The position numbers and the translations under genes are program-made. A stretch of 64,000 nucleotides of DNA, from the NCBI GenBank assembly GCA_017619445.1, contig JAFZSI010000044.1, positions 50,090 through 114,089 on the forward strand. The letters are read 5' to 3'. This document shows positions 1 to 10,024 of this stretch, one piece after another. Below the pieces are notes generated by a model, which searched no databases, was not told where the DNA came from, and saw nothing but the letters and a program-made list of their open reading frames with translations. The DNA is from Prevotella sp. GTDB taxonomy: Bacteria; Bacteroidota; Bacteroidia; Bacteroidales; Bacteroidaceae. Numbering within the stretch: position 1 is the first letter of the stretch; each line of letters begins with the position of its first letter.

Positions 1-1
1 G

Positions 2-268
2 GAGGGCGAGAGCCACCACGAGACCTTGGTGCGCGAGATAAAAGAGGAAATGGACTGGGACATCTACGTAGGGGCCCTCATCGGCACCGTGGAGCACGAG
101 TATGACGATTTCTGCATTACGCTTACGGCCTACCGCTGCAAGGGTGGCGACGGTGAGTTCAAATTGCTGGACCACCTTGACTACCAATGGCTTGCTGCCG
201 ACGAACTGAAAACGCTCAAGTGGACGGCTGCCGACGAGAAACTGATTGACGAGTTTCTTGTCAAATGA
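2..268 (+). CDS. Nudix hydrolase, MutT/CTP-pyrophosphohydrolase-like (5' truncated by window edge)
   Basis: Only the last ~88 codons are present; the reading frame is open from the first bases, so the start lies before the window. The Nudix box is visible at its beginning: E-x7-REIKEEMDW fits E-x7-REUxEExGU, with Asp in the place of the usual Gly. The two-Glu EE core that binds Mg2+ is intact. The ending (a W-x-A-A-D-E-L segment, then K-W-T-A-A-D) is like that of 8-oxo-dGTP/CTP pyrophosphatases that cleanse oxidised nucleotides. The substrate cannot be read from this fragment. A strong terminator follows directly. Confidence 0.85.
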   Translation, partial: EGESHHETLVREIKEEMDWDIYVGALIGTVEHEYDDFCITLTAYRCKGGDGEFKLLDHLDYQWLAADELKTLKWTAADEKLIDEFLVK

Positions 269-270
269 AT

Positions 271-320
271 AAAGAGGGGGAGAACATCTGTTCAGCAGAC
301 GATTCTCCCCCTCTTTATTC
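271..320 (+). terminator. Rho-independent terminator after the Nudix gene
   Basis: A 14-bp perfect stem pairs 271-284 (AAAGAGGGGGAGAA) with 303-316 (TTCTCCCCCTCTTT). It starts two bases after the stop codon. The A run on one side and T run on the other let it work in either direction. Confidence 0.8.
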
Positions 321-354
321 GGTATTCCTCGAGTTCCAACTTATATTATTCACG

Positions 355-513
355 GGAGTTATCGGGAGGAGTGCCTTGAGGAAAGCGAAAAATATGAATT
401 CTGCGAATTCATTGGGAGTTAGCGGAAGTTAACGGACAACAGTCCTCCTAATGTCCGTTAACTCCTACAGCGGTCGCAGACCGCGATAACTTCAGTTAAC
501 TCCCGATAACTCC
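355..513. repeat. Nested inverted repeats based on GGAGTTAWCGG
   Basis: A 14-bp perfect inverted repeat (GGAGTTATCGGGAG at 355-368, its complement at 500-513) encloses a second one (GTTAACGGACA at 428-438, complement at 452-462). The motif 'gttaac/gataac + tccc' recurs in both orientations. The tract fills most of the gap between the Nudix and B3/4 genes and has no convincing ORF. It could fold into a long branched hairpin at the 3' ends of two convergent transcripts. Confidence 0.6.
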
Positions 514-526
514 ATAAATAATCAGG

Positions 527-1198
527 CTAATAATAGATGGTGCACGTGCCGCCGTCGCTGTCGCAGTACTGCCGCAGCAACTGCTGAATGAAGGCGGCAT
601 TGGCGCGCACCTGCTCCTCGTTGCCGTCGTATCCGTTGACGAGGGTGAGCAGATGCGTGGTTTCGAGCGTGATTTTGGTGCGCTCGTTGTCGCTTGTGGG
701 TGTTCCAACTCCACCCTCTGCATCGCGATAGACGGGCATGCCCTCGATGTTGATGAGTCCGCGGCCAATACCGTCGTATGGCTCTCCGTTGCGGCCAATG
801 CCCAGCGTGAGCGTGTCGCCAAAGAACTTGTCGGCATCAAAGCCGCCGATGCTATAGCCGAAACGCATGCTTGCCAGATTAATGAGGTCCACCAGCGTGT
901 CAATCTGATAGAGTTCCTTGCCTTGCAACACGCGGCGGATGAGTGCCTCGGCCGACGGGCGGTAGCGGCTGGGATCCTTGCCGCAGGCCTTATACACGCG
1001 GCGCGTGGACGTTATGCCGGGTATCTGCTCCTTGATGCTGGTGGTGTCAAGTTCGTTGCAGTATTTCTCCACCAATGCGTTGATGTCGCGCCACAGTTCG
1101 GGGCAGAACGGCGTGTTTTTTACTTGCGCCTCGACGGCTGCGCCCACAAACCTGGGGCACACCGTCTCTATCTCGTTCGATACTATTATTTTTATCAT
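527..1198 (-). CDS. Stand-alone B3/B4 (PheT-type) tRNA-binding domain protein
   Basis: The 223-residue protein matches the B3/4 domain found in the beta subunit of phenylalanyl-tRNA synthetase, but without the rest of PheT. Typical segments are the VxKACGKDPSRYRPSAEAL block near residues 70-85, then the NLASMRFGYSIGGFD block and the IGRGLINIEG segment. In PheT this domain carries the editing site. Stand-alone members are known in many bacteria and may clear mischarged aminoacyl species, but their role is not settled. The gene starts 12 bp after the ligA stop and is probably co-transcribed with it. Confidence 0.82.
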   Translation of the reverse strand: MIKIIVSNEIETVCPRFVGAAVEAQVKNTPFCPELWRDINALVEKYCNELDTTSIKEQIPGITSTRRVYKACGKDPSRYRPSAEALIRRVLQGKELYQIDTLVDLINLASMRFGYSIGGFDADKFFGDTLTLGIGRNGEPYDGIGRGLINIEGMPVYRDAEGGVGTPTSDNERTKITLETTHLLTLVNGYDGNEEQVRANAAFIQQLLRQYCDSDGGTCTIYY

Positions 1199-1210
1199 AT
1201 TCTTCGTTTT

Positions 1211-3397
<2,187 letters not shown>

Positions 3398-3403
3398 TTA
3401 TTT

Positions 3404-3467
3404 ACTCAAAGCATAGAACGAGGTTCCTAAATGCCCACTTTGGCCACAAATTTTCTAGAAAATTTGG
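3404..3467. repeat. 21-bp array family, locus A (short copy)
   Basis: The perfect 20-bp palindrome CAAATTTTCTAGAAAATTTG (3447-3466) lies just after the SDR stop codon. It is preceded by two degenerate 21-bp units, of the form CAAAGCATAGAACGAGGTT and CCTAAATGCCCACTTTGGCCA. This is the smallest and most decayed of six loci of this family in the window. Confidence 0.6.
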
Positions 3468-3469
3468 TT

Positions 3470-4201
3470 CTATAGTTTGAAGTGCCGCCAGAGGCATCGG
3501 GGAATACGGCGCCAGAATGCGGTGATGATGCGCCAACGCCAGTCGATGACGCGCGTGTGGCGGCGTTTCTCAATGGAAGAAACCATCTCTCGGGCCACTC
3601 GTTCGGGGCGCAGCATGAGGGGATAGTGGAAATTGTCGTTCAGCAGGTCGGTGTCAACAAAGCCGGGCCGCAGGTCGGTGAAGCGGATGTTCAGCCGGCG
3701 GGCGTTGGCAAGCTGCTCTAAAGACTGCAGATAGGTGTTCTGGAATGCCTTGGTGGCCGAGTAGGAGGGCGCGGGGCCAAGTCCTTTGGTTCCGGCGATG
3801 GATGTGATGGCGGCAATGTGTCCCCCGCCGTTTTGGGCGAAATGGTTGAAGGCCGTATCCACCATTCTTGTGAATCCCATGGCGTTGGTGCTCACGGTGT
3901 TGGTCTCGATTTCAGGTTCCAGTTGTCGGTTCTGCTTGCCGATGCCCGATGCGTGGAAGTAGAGGTCCATGCCTCCGAGTTCAGTAATGAGCTGTTGGAG
4001 CAGCTGTGGCGCGTCTTCTTGGGTGATGTCAATGGTTTTCACCTTCACTTGCTGCGGATGTTCGTTCTGAAGTTCAAGGAGTTTTTCCTGTCGGCGGGCG
4101 GCAATGCCCACTGTCCAGCCTTTGGCGATGAGCAGGCGTGCCACTTCGCGCCCAATGCCCGACGATGCTCCCACAATGATGGCTTTCTTCTGTGTGTTCA
4201 T
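3470..4201 (-). CDS. Short-chain dehydrogenase/reductase (SDR)
   Basis: A 243-residue classical SDR with the NAD(P)-binding GASSGIG loop (residues 11-17) and the catalytic S134, Y147 and K151 (YSATK). R37/R38 after the second strand suggest a preference for NADP(H). The C-terminal ~25 residues are basic and hydrophobic, which may allow membrane contact. It starts 5 bp after the MFS gene stop, so the two form an operon. The substrate is not predictable. Members of this subgroup are often annotated as SDR oxidoreductases of unknown substrate. Confidence 0.9.
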   Translation of the reverse strand: MNTQKKAIIVGASSGIGREVARLLIAKGWTVGIAARRQEKLLELQNEHPQQVKVKTIDITQEDAPQLLQQLITELGGMDLYFHASGIGKQNRQLEPEIETNTVSTNAMGFTRMVDTAFNHFAQNGGGHIAAITSIAGTKGLGPAPSYSATKAFQNTYLQSLEQLANARRLNIRFTDLRPGFVDTDLLNDNFHYPLMLRPERVAREMVSSIEKRRHTRVIDWRWRIITAFWRRIPRCLWRHFKL

Positions 4202-4206
4202 ACGAT

Positions 4207-5391
4207 TTATTTAACGTTCAAATTGGTTCTGCGGTTGAGGAAGAAACGCCGGGTGCGCACAAAGAAGAGCGCTACGCCCACGGCGTTGGCCGCGGCCACG
4301 GTCCAGAAGGCTGCCGCGTAGCCCAAATGCTCGGCAATGATGCCTCCGAGCAGTATGCCCAGGCCCATGCCGATGTCCCATGAGATAAGGATGGTGCTGT
4401 TGGCCGTGCCACGTTCGTTGTCGTTGGCCACGTTGATGGTCATGTTCTGGAAGGCTGGCCACAGATGGCCGTTGCCCAGTCCGATGAGTAGTGCCGAGCC
4501 GTAATAGCCCACCATGTTGGGGCAGAGGATGAACAGGATGTAGCCCGCCAGCGATATAACCAGGCCCGTACCGGCGTTGTAGGTGAGTCGGCCTTTGCGC
4601 AGCGCGCTGCTGCCTTGCAGACGCGAGAGAATGAGTCCCACGGAACAGAGCAGGAAATAGGTGCCGGTGCCGCTTGTGATGCCCAAAGTTTCTTTGCTGT
4701 AGATGGCGAGATAGTTGCTGAGCACTCCGAAGCAGAAACCGCAGAACACCATGTTGGCCCCGATGAGCCATCCTTTGAGCAGGAAAAAACGGTTGAGGGA
4801 AATTTTCTGTTTGTTTACAACACTGTCTCGGTGTTCCATCCTGATGGTCGAATCAACAGCCAGTCCTATGCAAGCTACGATAAGTGCCAGCCAGAACAAT
4901 AGGTCGAAACTGTTGCTCCAACGGTAGATGAAAATGCCCACGGTAGGTGCCAGGGCCATAGCAAGATTGTTGCCCAGTCCGTAGTAGCCAATGCCCTCGT
5001 TGCGGCGGCTTGGTGGCAGCACATCAATGGCCACGGTGGTATTGGCCACGGTAATTGCGCCGAAAGGGCCACCGTGCAGGGTGCGCACAATGGTGAACAG
5101 CAGCAGAGTAGAGGCTGCCAGATAGCCGGCAAAGAATATGGCAAAAAGTGCGAAACAAATCATCAGCACCGTTTTGCGGGGAAAGGTGTCAACAACGTAA
5201 CCGCTGAAGGGCCGCATCAGCAGTGCGGTGATGGTATAGCCCGAAAGTACCAGTCCTATGACATCCTTGGTGGCATGGAAATGCTCGCTCAGGTAGAGTG
5301 GCAGCAAGGGTGTGAGCACGTAGAAGGCGAAAAACAGCGTGAAATTGGCTGTCATCACCTTGATATAATTGCTGTTCCAGAGCTTTTCCAT
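4207..5391 (-). CDS. MFS transporter
   Basis: A 394-residue protein with about 12 hydrophobic segments. It has the MFS loop 2-3 signature in the form SGYVVDTFPRKTVL (near residues 58-72), and resembles the drug/sugar-efflux branch (AraJ/YfcJ/YhhS-like). The lack of a signal peptide and the short N-terminus fit an inner-membrane antiporter. It overlaps nothing upstream but sits 5 bp from the SDR gene downstream, so the two products may work on related compounds. The substrate is unknown. Confidence 0.88.
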   Translation of the reverse strand: MEKLWNSNYIKVMTANFTLFFAFYVLTPLLPLYLSEHFHATKDVIGLVLSGYTITALLMRPFSGYVVDTFPRKTVLMICFALFAIFFAGYLAASTLLLFTIVRTLHGGPFGAITVANTTVAIDVLPPSRRNEGIGYYGLGNNLAMALAPTVGIFIYRWSNSFDLLFWLALIVACIGLAVDSTIRMEHRDSVVNKQKISLNRFFLLKGWLIGANMVFCGFCFGVLSNYLAIYSKETLGITSGTGTYFLLCSVGLILSRLQGSSALRKGRLTYNAGTGLVISLAGYILFILCPNMVGYYGSALLIGLGNGHLWPAFQNMTINVANDNERGTANSTILISWDIGMGLGILLGGIIAEHLGYAAAFWTVAAANAVGVALFFVRTRRFFLNRRTNLNVK

Positions 5392-5400
5392 TGTTGATGT

Positions 5401-5543
5401 AGTTCAGAATTGCAAGTTACGAGTTCAGAGTTATGATTACTTTTTGTAGTACCGAGTTCATAATTACGAATTCAGAGTTATGATTACTTCTCAAATGGAA
5501 AAGGAAATCATAACTCTGAACTCTTAACTTGTAGTTCTGAACT
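5401..5543. repeat. Inverted and direct 'ttcagagttatgatt' repeats between pheS and the MFS gene
   Basis: TTCAGAGTTATGATT occurs at 5424-5438 and 5471-5485, with its exact complement at 5506-5520. The outer arms (5401-5423 and about 5521-5543) are also imperfect complements. The whole tract can fold as one long hairpin. It occupies the 166-bp gap after pheS and before the MFS gene (both minus strand), and may end the pheS transcript. No promoter box for the MFS gene was recognised here. Confidence 0.65.
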
Positions 5544-5557
5544 TGTAAGTATAAGAG

Positions 5558-6616
5558 TTAGTTCGCGGCCTCGAACTCCTCAAGGAAGCGAGTGTCGTTT
5601 TCGGAGAACAGGCGCAAATCGCTGACGCGGTATTTCAGGTTGGCAATGCGCTCAACGCCCATGCCGAAGGCATAGCCGCTGTAGATGCTGCTGTCGATGC
5701 CACACAGCTCGAGCACGTTGGGATCGACCATGCCGCAGCCCAGAATCTCCACCCAGCCGGTGTGTTTGCAGAATCCGCAGCCTTCGCCACCGCAGATGAA
5801 GCACGAAATGTCCATCTCGGCACTGGGTTCGGTGAATGGGAAGTAGCTGGGACGCAGGCGTATCTTGGTATCTGCGCCAAACATTTCGCGGGCAAACGAA
5901 AGGAGCACCTGTTTAAGGTCGGTGAAGCTGACGTTTTTGTCGATATAAAGTCCCTCAACCTGATGGAAGAAGCAATGCGCGCGCGCTGTGATGGCCTCGT
6001 TGCGATAGACGCGGCCCGGACAAATCACGCGGATGGGCTCGGTAAGCTTGCCGTCTTCGGTGTGCATGCGTTCCATGACGCGTGCCTGCACGCTGGAGGT
6101 GTGGGAGCGCAGCAAAATGTTCTTGGTCACGTCGTTGGGGTGCTCGCTTACGAAGAAGGTGTCCTGCATGTCGCGTGCGGGATGGTCGGCGGCAAAGTTC
6201 ATCTTGGTGAAGATGTGGTTGTCGTCCTCCACTTCAGGTCCGTCGGCCAGGACGAATCCCATGCGCGAGAAGATGTCGATGATTTCGTTTTTGACGATGG
6301 TCAGCGGGTGGCGTGTGCCGAGCTCTATGGGGTAGGCCGAGCGTGTCAGGTCGATATTGTCGGCCTGTGCCTCGCTGGTTTCCAGCTGTTCGCGGAGTGA
6401 ATTGATTTTATCGAAAGTGAATTGCTTGAGTTCGTTGATGCGAATGCCGACGGTTTTTTTCTGTTCGGCAGCAACATTGCGGAAATCGTTCATCAGCGCG
6501 TTGAGTTCTCCCTTTTTGCTGAGGTATTTCAGTCTCAGGTTCTCAATATCTTCGGCATTTGCAGCCTTCAGCTCGCTCACTTCTTTCAGCAGGGCTTCAA
6601 TCTTTTCGAGTATCAT
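5558..6616 (-). CDS. pheS: Phenylalanyl-tRNA synthetase alpha subunit
   Basis: PheS is the catalytic subunit of the (alpha-beta)2 class II enzyme. At 352 residues it is slightly longer than the usual ~340. Visible parts are the N-terminal coiled coil (1-85), motif 1 near GTRHPLTIVKNEI, motif 2 (RVICPGRVYRNEAITARAH...FHQVEG) and motif 3 (GMGVERIANLKY). A Cys cluster of the form CFICGGEGCGFC precedes the active-site GWVEILGCGM segment, as seen in some bacterial PheS; it may bind a metal. pheT is not adjacent, so the subunits are encoded separately in this genome. Confidence 0.96.
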   Translation of the reverse strand: MILEKIEALLKEVSELKAANAEDIENLRLKYLSKKGELNALMNDFRNVAAEQKKTVGIRINELKQFTFDKINSLREQLETSEAQADNIDLTRSAYPIELGTRHPLTIVKNEIIDIFSRMGFVLADGPEVEDDNHIFTKMNFAADHPARDMQDTFFVSEHPNDVTKNILLRSHTSSVQARVMERMHTEDGKLTEPIRVICPGRVYRNEAITARAHCFFHQVEGLYIDKNVSFTDLKQVLLSFAREMFGADTKIRLRPSYFPFTEPSAEMDISCFICGGEGCGFCKHTGWVEILGCGMVDPNVLELCGIDSSIYSGYAFGMGVERIANLKYRVSDLRLFSENDTRFLEEFEAAN

Positions 6617-6664
6617 GTTGTTCTAAAAAGTGTTTATTTCTTGTCTTTGGTGGGAAATTTGATG

Positions 6665-6672
6665 CAAAGGTA
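6665..6672 (-). promoter_or_regulatory. pheS -7 element
   Basis: TACCTTTG on the minus strand, about 49 bases upstream of the pheS ATG. No well-spaced TTTG -33 box was found, so this rests on the -7 match alone. Confidence 0.55.
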
Positions 6673-6750
6673 AATATTTTTGTGAAATTATGGAGCATAA
6701 ATCAAAAATAAGTTGTAATTTTGGGGGCAATTTTGAGAGATTCGTTGATT

Positions 6751-7596
6751 TTGAGAAAACAAACGTTCATAAAGAAGTGTGCAAGTGGCGTTGTTCTGGG
6801 CTGTCTGTTGGCAGTGGTGAACATCGGATGCAGCGACCGCAAGACAGCGGGCGGCGAGCCTTCTGCTGCTGCCGACTCTGTTTCGGTTGACACTTTGGAA
6901 CAGGACATTACCGAGATGCCCCGTGGTGCCGACGAATTGTTCGACGATTTTATTTTCAATTTTGCCGTCAGCCGCAAGCTGCAGCAAGAGCGCATCAGTT
7001 TCCCGCTGCTGGTGAAAACCAACGGTCGCGAGAGCCATGTGCAGCAAAACCAGTGGAAGACCGAGCATTTCTTCATGGATCAGGACTATTACACCATGAT
7101 ATTCGACACCCATGAGGAAATGGAGCTGATGAAAGACACGTCGGTGAGCCACGTGGTGATAGAGAAAATCTATCTCGACAAGAAAACCGTCAGGCAATAT
7201 GTGTTCAATCGCATTGGCGGCAGATGGATGATGCAGGAAATCAGCGAGAATCCTATTGAGCAGAACACAAATGCCTCGTTCCTGCAGTTCTATCAGCACT
7301 TTGCGAGCGATGAAGCCTTCCAGATTCAGAGCATGAACACCACCGTTGAGTTCACATCGCCTAATCCTGACGACGATTTCAGCAACCAGACGGGCGAGAT
7401 TCTGCCTGAGCAGTGGCCATCGTTCAAACCCGCACTCATACCTCAGGGATTTATTTACAACATTATTTACGGTCAGCAGTACAAGGACAGCGACGAGAAG
7501 ATTTTTGTCATTCACGGCATTGCCAACGGCTTTGCCTCGGAAATGACTTTCCGGAAAATACGCGGCAGTTGGAAGCTCGTAAAGTTTAATTCCTAA
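6751..7596 (+). CDS. DUF4348-type lipoprotein
   Basis: A predicted lipoprotein whose lipobox ends ...AVVNIGC, followed by a polar linker and one globular domain of about 230 residues matching the Bacteroidales DUF4348 family (function unknown). No in-frame ATG lies before the signal peptide, so the start must be a non-ATG codon. TTG at 6751 gives a compact 27-residue signal peptide starting with RKQTFIKK; TTGs at 6721, 6733 and 6745 are alternatives. A TAATTTTG -7 box (6716-6723) argues for one of the later TTGs. The gene ends 4 bp before murB, and they may be co-transcribed. Confidence 0.8.
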   Translation: MRKQTFIKKCASGVVLGCLLAVVNIGCSDRKTAGGEPSAAADSVSVDTLEQDITEMPRGADELFDDFIFNFAVSRKLQQERISFPLLVKTNGRESHVQQNQWKTEHFFMDQDYYTMIFDTHEEMELMKDTSVSHVVIEKIYLDKKTVRQYVFNRIGGRWMMQEISENPIEQNTNASFLQFYQHFASDEAFQIQSMNTTVEFTSPNPDDDFSNQTGEILPEQWPSFKPALIPQGFIYNIIYGQQYKDSDEKIFVIHGIANGFASEMTFRKIRGSWKLVKFNS

Positions 7597-7600
7597 TGGC

Positions 7601-8629
7601 ATGAAAGACCTCAGCAATTACAGTCTTTTGGCGCACAACACATTTGGCATAGATGCCAAGTGCAGGCGGTTTGTGGAGTATGCCAGTGTGGCAGAGGCCA
7701 TTGACGTGGCGGCCATGCTGCGTCAGCAGCCCGACACGCCTTTCCTCATTATCGGCGGGGGCAGTAACCTGCTCCTTACGGCCGACTTTCAGGGCACGGT
7801 TGTGCATTCGGGCATTCGCGGCATTGAGCGTGTGGAGGCTGATGGCCTTGACGACGGCGATGTGCTGGTGCGCTGTGGCAGTGGCGAGGTGTGGGACGAT
7901 GTGGTTGCCCACTGCGTGGCCTGTGGCTGGTATGGTGGCGAGAATCTGTCGCTCATTCCCGGTGAGGTAGGTGCAAGTGCCGTGCAGAACATCGGAGCCT
8001 ACGGGGCCGAGGCCAAGGATATTATATATAAGGTGGAAGCCGTGGAGATTGCAACGGGCAATGTCTGCGAGATTTCCTGCGACGAATGTGGTTATGCCTA
8101 CCGCCAAAGCCGTTTCAAGCACGAATGGCACAACCGATACCTCATTACACACGTCACATATCGCCTGAATACCGTGTTCACTGCCCATTTGGACTACGGA
8201 AACATCCGTCAGCAACTGCTCAACAGCGGCATTTCCGAGCCTACGGCCCAAGAGTTGCGGCAGGCAATCATAGATATTCGCAACGCCAAACTGCCCGACC
8301 CGAAAGTGGAGGGCAACGCCGGCAGTTTTTTCATGAATCCCATTGTCAGCCGCGAGAAGTTCAACGAGCTGATAGCACAGTATCCGCAGATGCCCCATTA
8401 TTTTGTTGACGAGCAGCACGAGAAAATACCTGCCGGATGGATGATTGACCAGTGCGGATGGAAAGGCCGCACGTTGGGAAAGGCAGGCGTGCACGACAAA
8501 CAGGCACTGGTGCTGGTCAACCGCGGCGGTGCGAGGGGCGAAGACATTGTTCGCCTCTGCGAAACCATCCGCCAGGACGTTTTCAACCGCTTCGGCATAG
8601 AAATACACCCCGAAGTGAACATCGTATAG
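7601..8629 (+). CDS. murB: UDP-N-acetylenolpyruvoylglucosamine reductase
   Basis: MurB makes UDP-N-acetylmuramate in the cytoplasm, the second committed step of peptidoglycan synthesis, using FAD and NADPH. The 342-residue protein shows the FAD-binding IIGGGSNLLL (residues ~48-58) and the IPGEVGASAVQNIGAYGAE block. It also has YRQSRFK with the type I loop, and the catalytic-region GNAGSFFMNP. The size is that of type I (E. coli-like) MurB. It lies between the DUF4348 gene (4 bp) and the MBL-fold gene (5 bp), so a three-gene operon is likely. Confidence 0.96.
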   Translation: MKDLSNYSLLAHNTFGIDAKCRRFVEYASVAEAIDVAAMLRQQPDTPFLIIGGGSNLLLTADFQGTVVHSGIRGIERVEADGLDDGDVLVRCGSGEVWDDVVAHCVACGWYGGENLSLIPGEVGASAVQNIGAYGAEAKDIIYKVEAVEIATGNVCEISCDECGYAYRQSRFKHEWHNRYLITHVTYRLNTVFTAHLDYGNIRQQLLNSGISEPTAQELRQAIIDIRNAKLPDPKVEGNAGSFFMNPIVSREKFNELIAQYPQMPHYFVDEQHEKIPAGWMIDQCGWKGRTLGKAGVHDKQALVLVNRGGARGEDIVRLCETIRQDVFNRFGIEIHPEVNIV

Positions 8630-8634
8630 CCGAA

Positions 8635-9408
8635 ATGAGCAAGATGCAACTGACTTTTCTCGGAACAGGAACATCGGGCGGTGTGCCCAGCATTGGGTGC
8701 AGCTGCGATGTGTGCCGCAGCAGCGACCCGCGCGACCGCCGTCTGCGCAGTTCAGCCCTGCTTGAGACGGCCACCACGCGCCTGCTCATTGACTGTGGTC
8801 CCGATTTCCGCCAGCAGATACTGCCGTTGCCGTTCCGGCGCTTCGACGCCATTCTGCTCACGCACATCCATTTCGACCATGTGGCGGGCATTGACGACCT
8901 GCGGCCTTTTTGCGTGTTTGGCGACCTGGAGATTTACACCAACCACCGCACGGCTGAGAGCCTCCGAACCACCATGCCCTATTGCTTCACCGAGCATTTG
9001 TATCCCGGAGTGCCGCGTCTGAACCTGCACGAGGTGCAGCCACGCAGCCCATTCACCGTGGGCGACATAGAAGTGCTGCCGCTCGAGGTGATGCACGACC
9101 GTCTGCCCATCCTCGGTTTCCGCTTTGGAAACCTGGCTTACATCACCGACATGAAAACCATGGCCGACAGCGAGGCCGCGCTGCTCAAGGGCATCGACAC
9201 GCTTGTGGTTGATGCGCTGCGGTGGGCTCCCGACCATCATTCGCACATGACGGTTGATGAGGCTGTGGCCTTTGCCCGCACCATTGGCGCAAGGCGCACC
9301 CTGCTCATGCACTGTAACCATCAGATAGGCCTTCACGCAGAGACAAACCGCCGTTTGCCGTCAGGCGTTGAACTGGCCTACGACGGCATGACGGTTGATA
9401 TTCCATGA
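8635..9408 (+). CDS. MBL-fold metallo-hydrolase (PhnP-like)
   Basis: A 257-residue metallo-beta-lactamase-fold protein. The metal-binding motif is HIHFDH (near residues 79-84), followed by later ligands in the VMHDRLP and ITDMK segments. An N-terminal GTGTSGGVPSIGCSCDVCRSSD block carries paired cysteines, as in PhnP-type cyclic phosphodiesterases. The exact substrate is unclear; in Bacteroidetes this family is usually annotated only as MBL-fold hydrolase. I chose the ATG at 8635, five bases after the murB stop, over an open frame that runs back into murB. Its stop codon overlaps the first palindrome of array B. Confidence 0.9.
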   Translation: MSKMQLTFLGTGTSGGVPSIGCSCDVCRSSDPRDRRLRSSALLETATTRLLIDCGPDFRQQILPLPFRRFDAILLTHIHFDHVAGIDDLRPFCVFGDLEIYTNHRTAESLRTTMPYCFTEHLYPGVPRLNLHEVQPRSPFTVGDIEVLPLEVMHDRLPILGFRFGNLAYITDMKTMADSEAALLKGIDTLVVDALRWAPDHHSHMTVDEAVAFARTIGARRTLLMHCNHQIGLHAETNRRLPSGVELAYDGMTVDIP

Positions 9409-9640
9409 TTTTCTAGAAAATCTGCACGTAAAGCATCGCTTTACGATAACAGAGTGGCACTTTACGATAACAGAGTGGCACTTTACGGTAACAAAACATA
9501 GGTTTACGATTAGATTTTCTAAAGAATCTGCAATCAACGTATTTGTTTGTTTCTGGATTTTCTAGAGAATGCACTTTTAAACCCACACTTTGGAATCGTA
9601 AAGCTTGGGTTTGCAAAAACAACTGGTGGTGTGGTTAGAA
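9407..9640. repeat. 21-bp array family, locus B
   Basis: Palindromes of the TTTTCTAGAAAA type start at 9409, 9515 and 9558, so the spacings are 106 and 43 bp. Between the first two lies an exact tandem repeat of the 21-mer CTTTACGATAACAGAGTGGCA (9439-9459, 9460-9480, partial from 9481), then a GGTTTACGATTAG unit. After the third come CCCACACTTTGG and GTAAAGCTTGGGTTTG units. Together with promoter sequence this fills the 370-bp gap before the toxin-antitoxin pair. Confidence 0.85.
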
Positions 9641-9721
9641 ACAAGTGGCGTGTGGAAATAACTCCGTTTCTTTGTCAAGGAGTGTTTTTTATACAGATTC
9701 TTCCATTTTGGCAGAAAAATG

Positions 9722-9753
9722 TTTGGAGGTTATGGGGAAAAAAGTTATTTTTG
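9722..9753 (+). promoter_or_regulatory. Promoter of the PIN toxin-antitoxin pair
   Basis: TTTG at 9722-9725 and TATTTTTG at 9746-9753, 20 bp apart. The antitoxin ATG follows 25 bases later. Confidence 0.7.
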
Positions 9754-9778
9754 CAGCAGACAACCAACATTATTAGTT

Positions 9779-10024
9779 ATGACACAGCTCGTAATAACCC
9801 TGAAAGACCAGTCGTATTTACCCAACATCCGCCGCATTGTAAAGTCGCTGAAAGGTGTTGAGAGTGTGAGTGTGGCAAGAAAAAAGAAAACCCCTAAGGA
9901 AAACAAATCAATCCAGGTTGTTCAAAAAGGCAGTTCCTCATTCCTGAAAGGTCTTGTGGTGCCCACAAATATGAACTCCCAGCAGTTGATTGACGAGTAT
10001 CTGACAGAAAAATACGGTTTATGA
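9779..10024 (+). CDS. Putative antitoxin of a PIN-domain toxin
   Basis: An 81-residue protein with no family I can name with certainty. It starts MTQLVITLKDQSYLPNIRRIVKSLKGV, which reads as a beta strand followed by a helix. A basic stretch (ARKKKTPKENK) and an amphipathic C-terminal end follow. Size, position and the ATGA overlap with the PIN gene are those of a type II antitoxin that binds and masks the toxin and represses its own promoter. This role is inferred from context only. Confidence 0.7.
   Translation: MTQLVITLKDQSYLPNIRRIVKSLKGVESVSVARKKKTPKENKSIQVVQKGSSSFLKGLVVPTNMNSQQLIDEYLTEKYGL

Noticed and set aside
9413-9622. Open frames with 7-residue repeats across the 21-bp arrays (also at 39504-39743, 21663-21920, 59258-59581)
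   Set aside because: Because 21 is 3x7, a stop-free unit keeps a frame open by chance. The extra base at most palindrome steps (21n+1) breaks the frame, and the codons show no conserved start.
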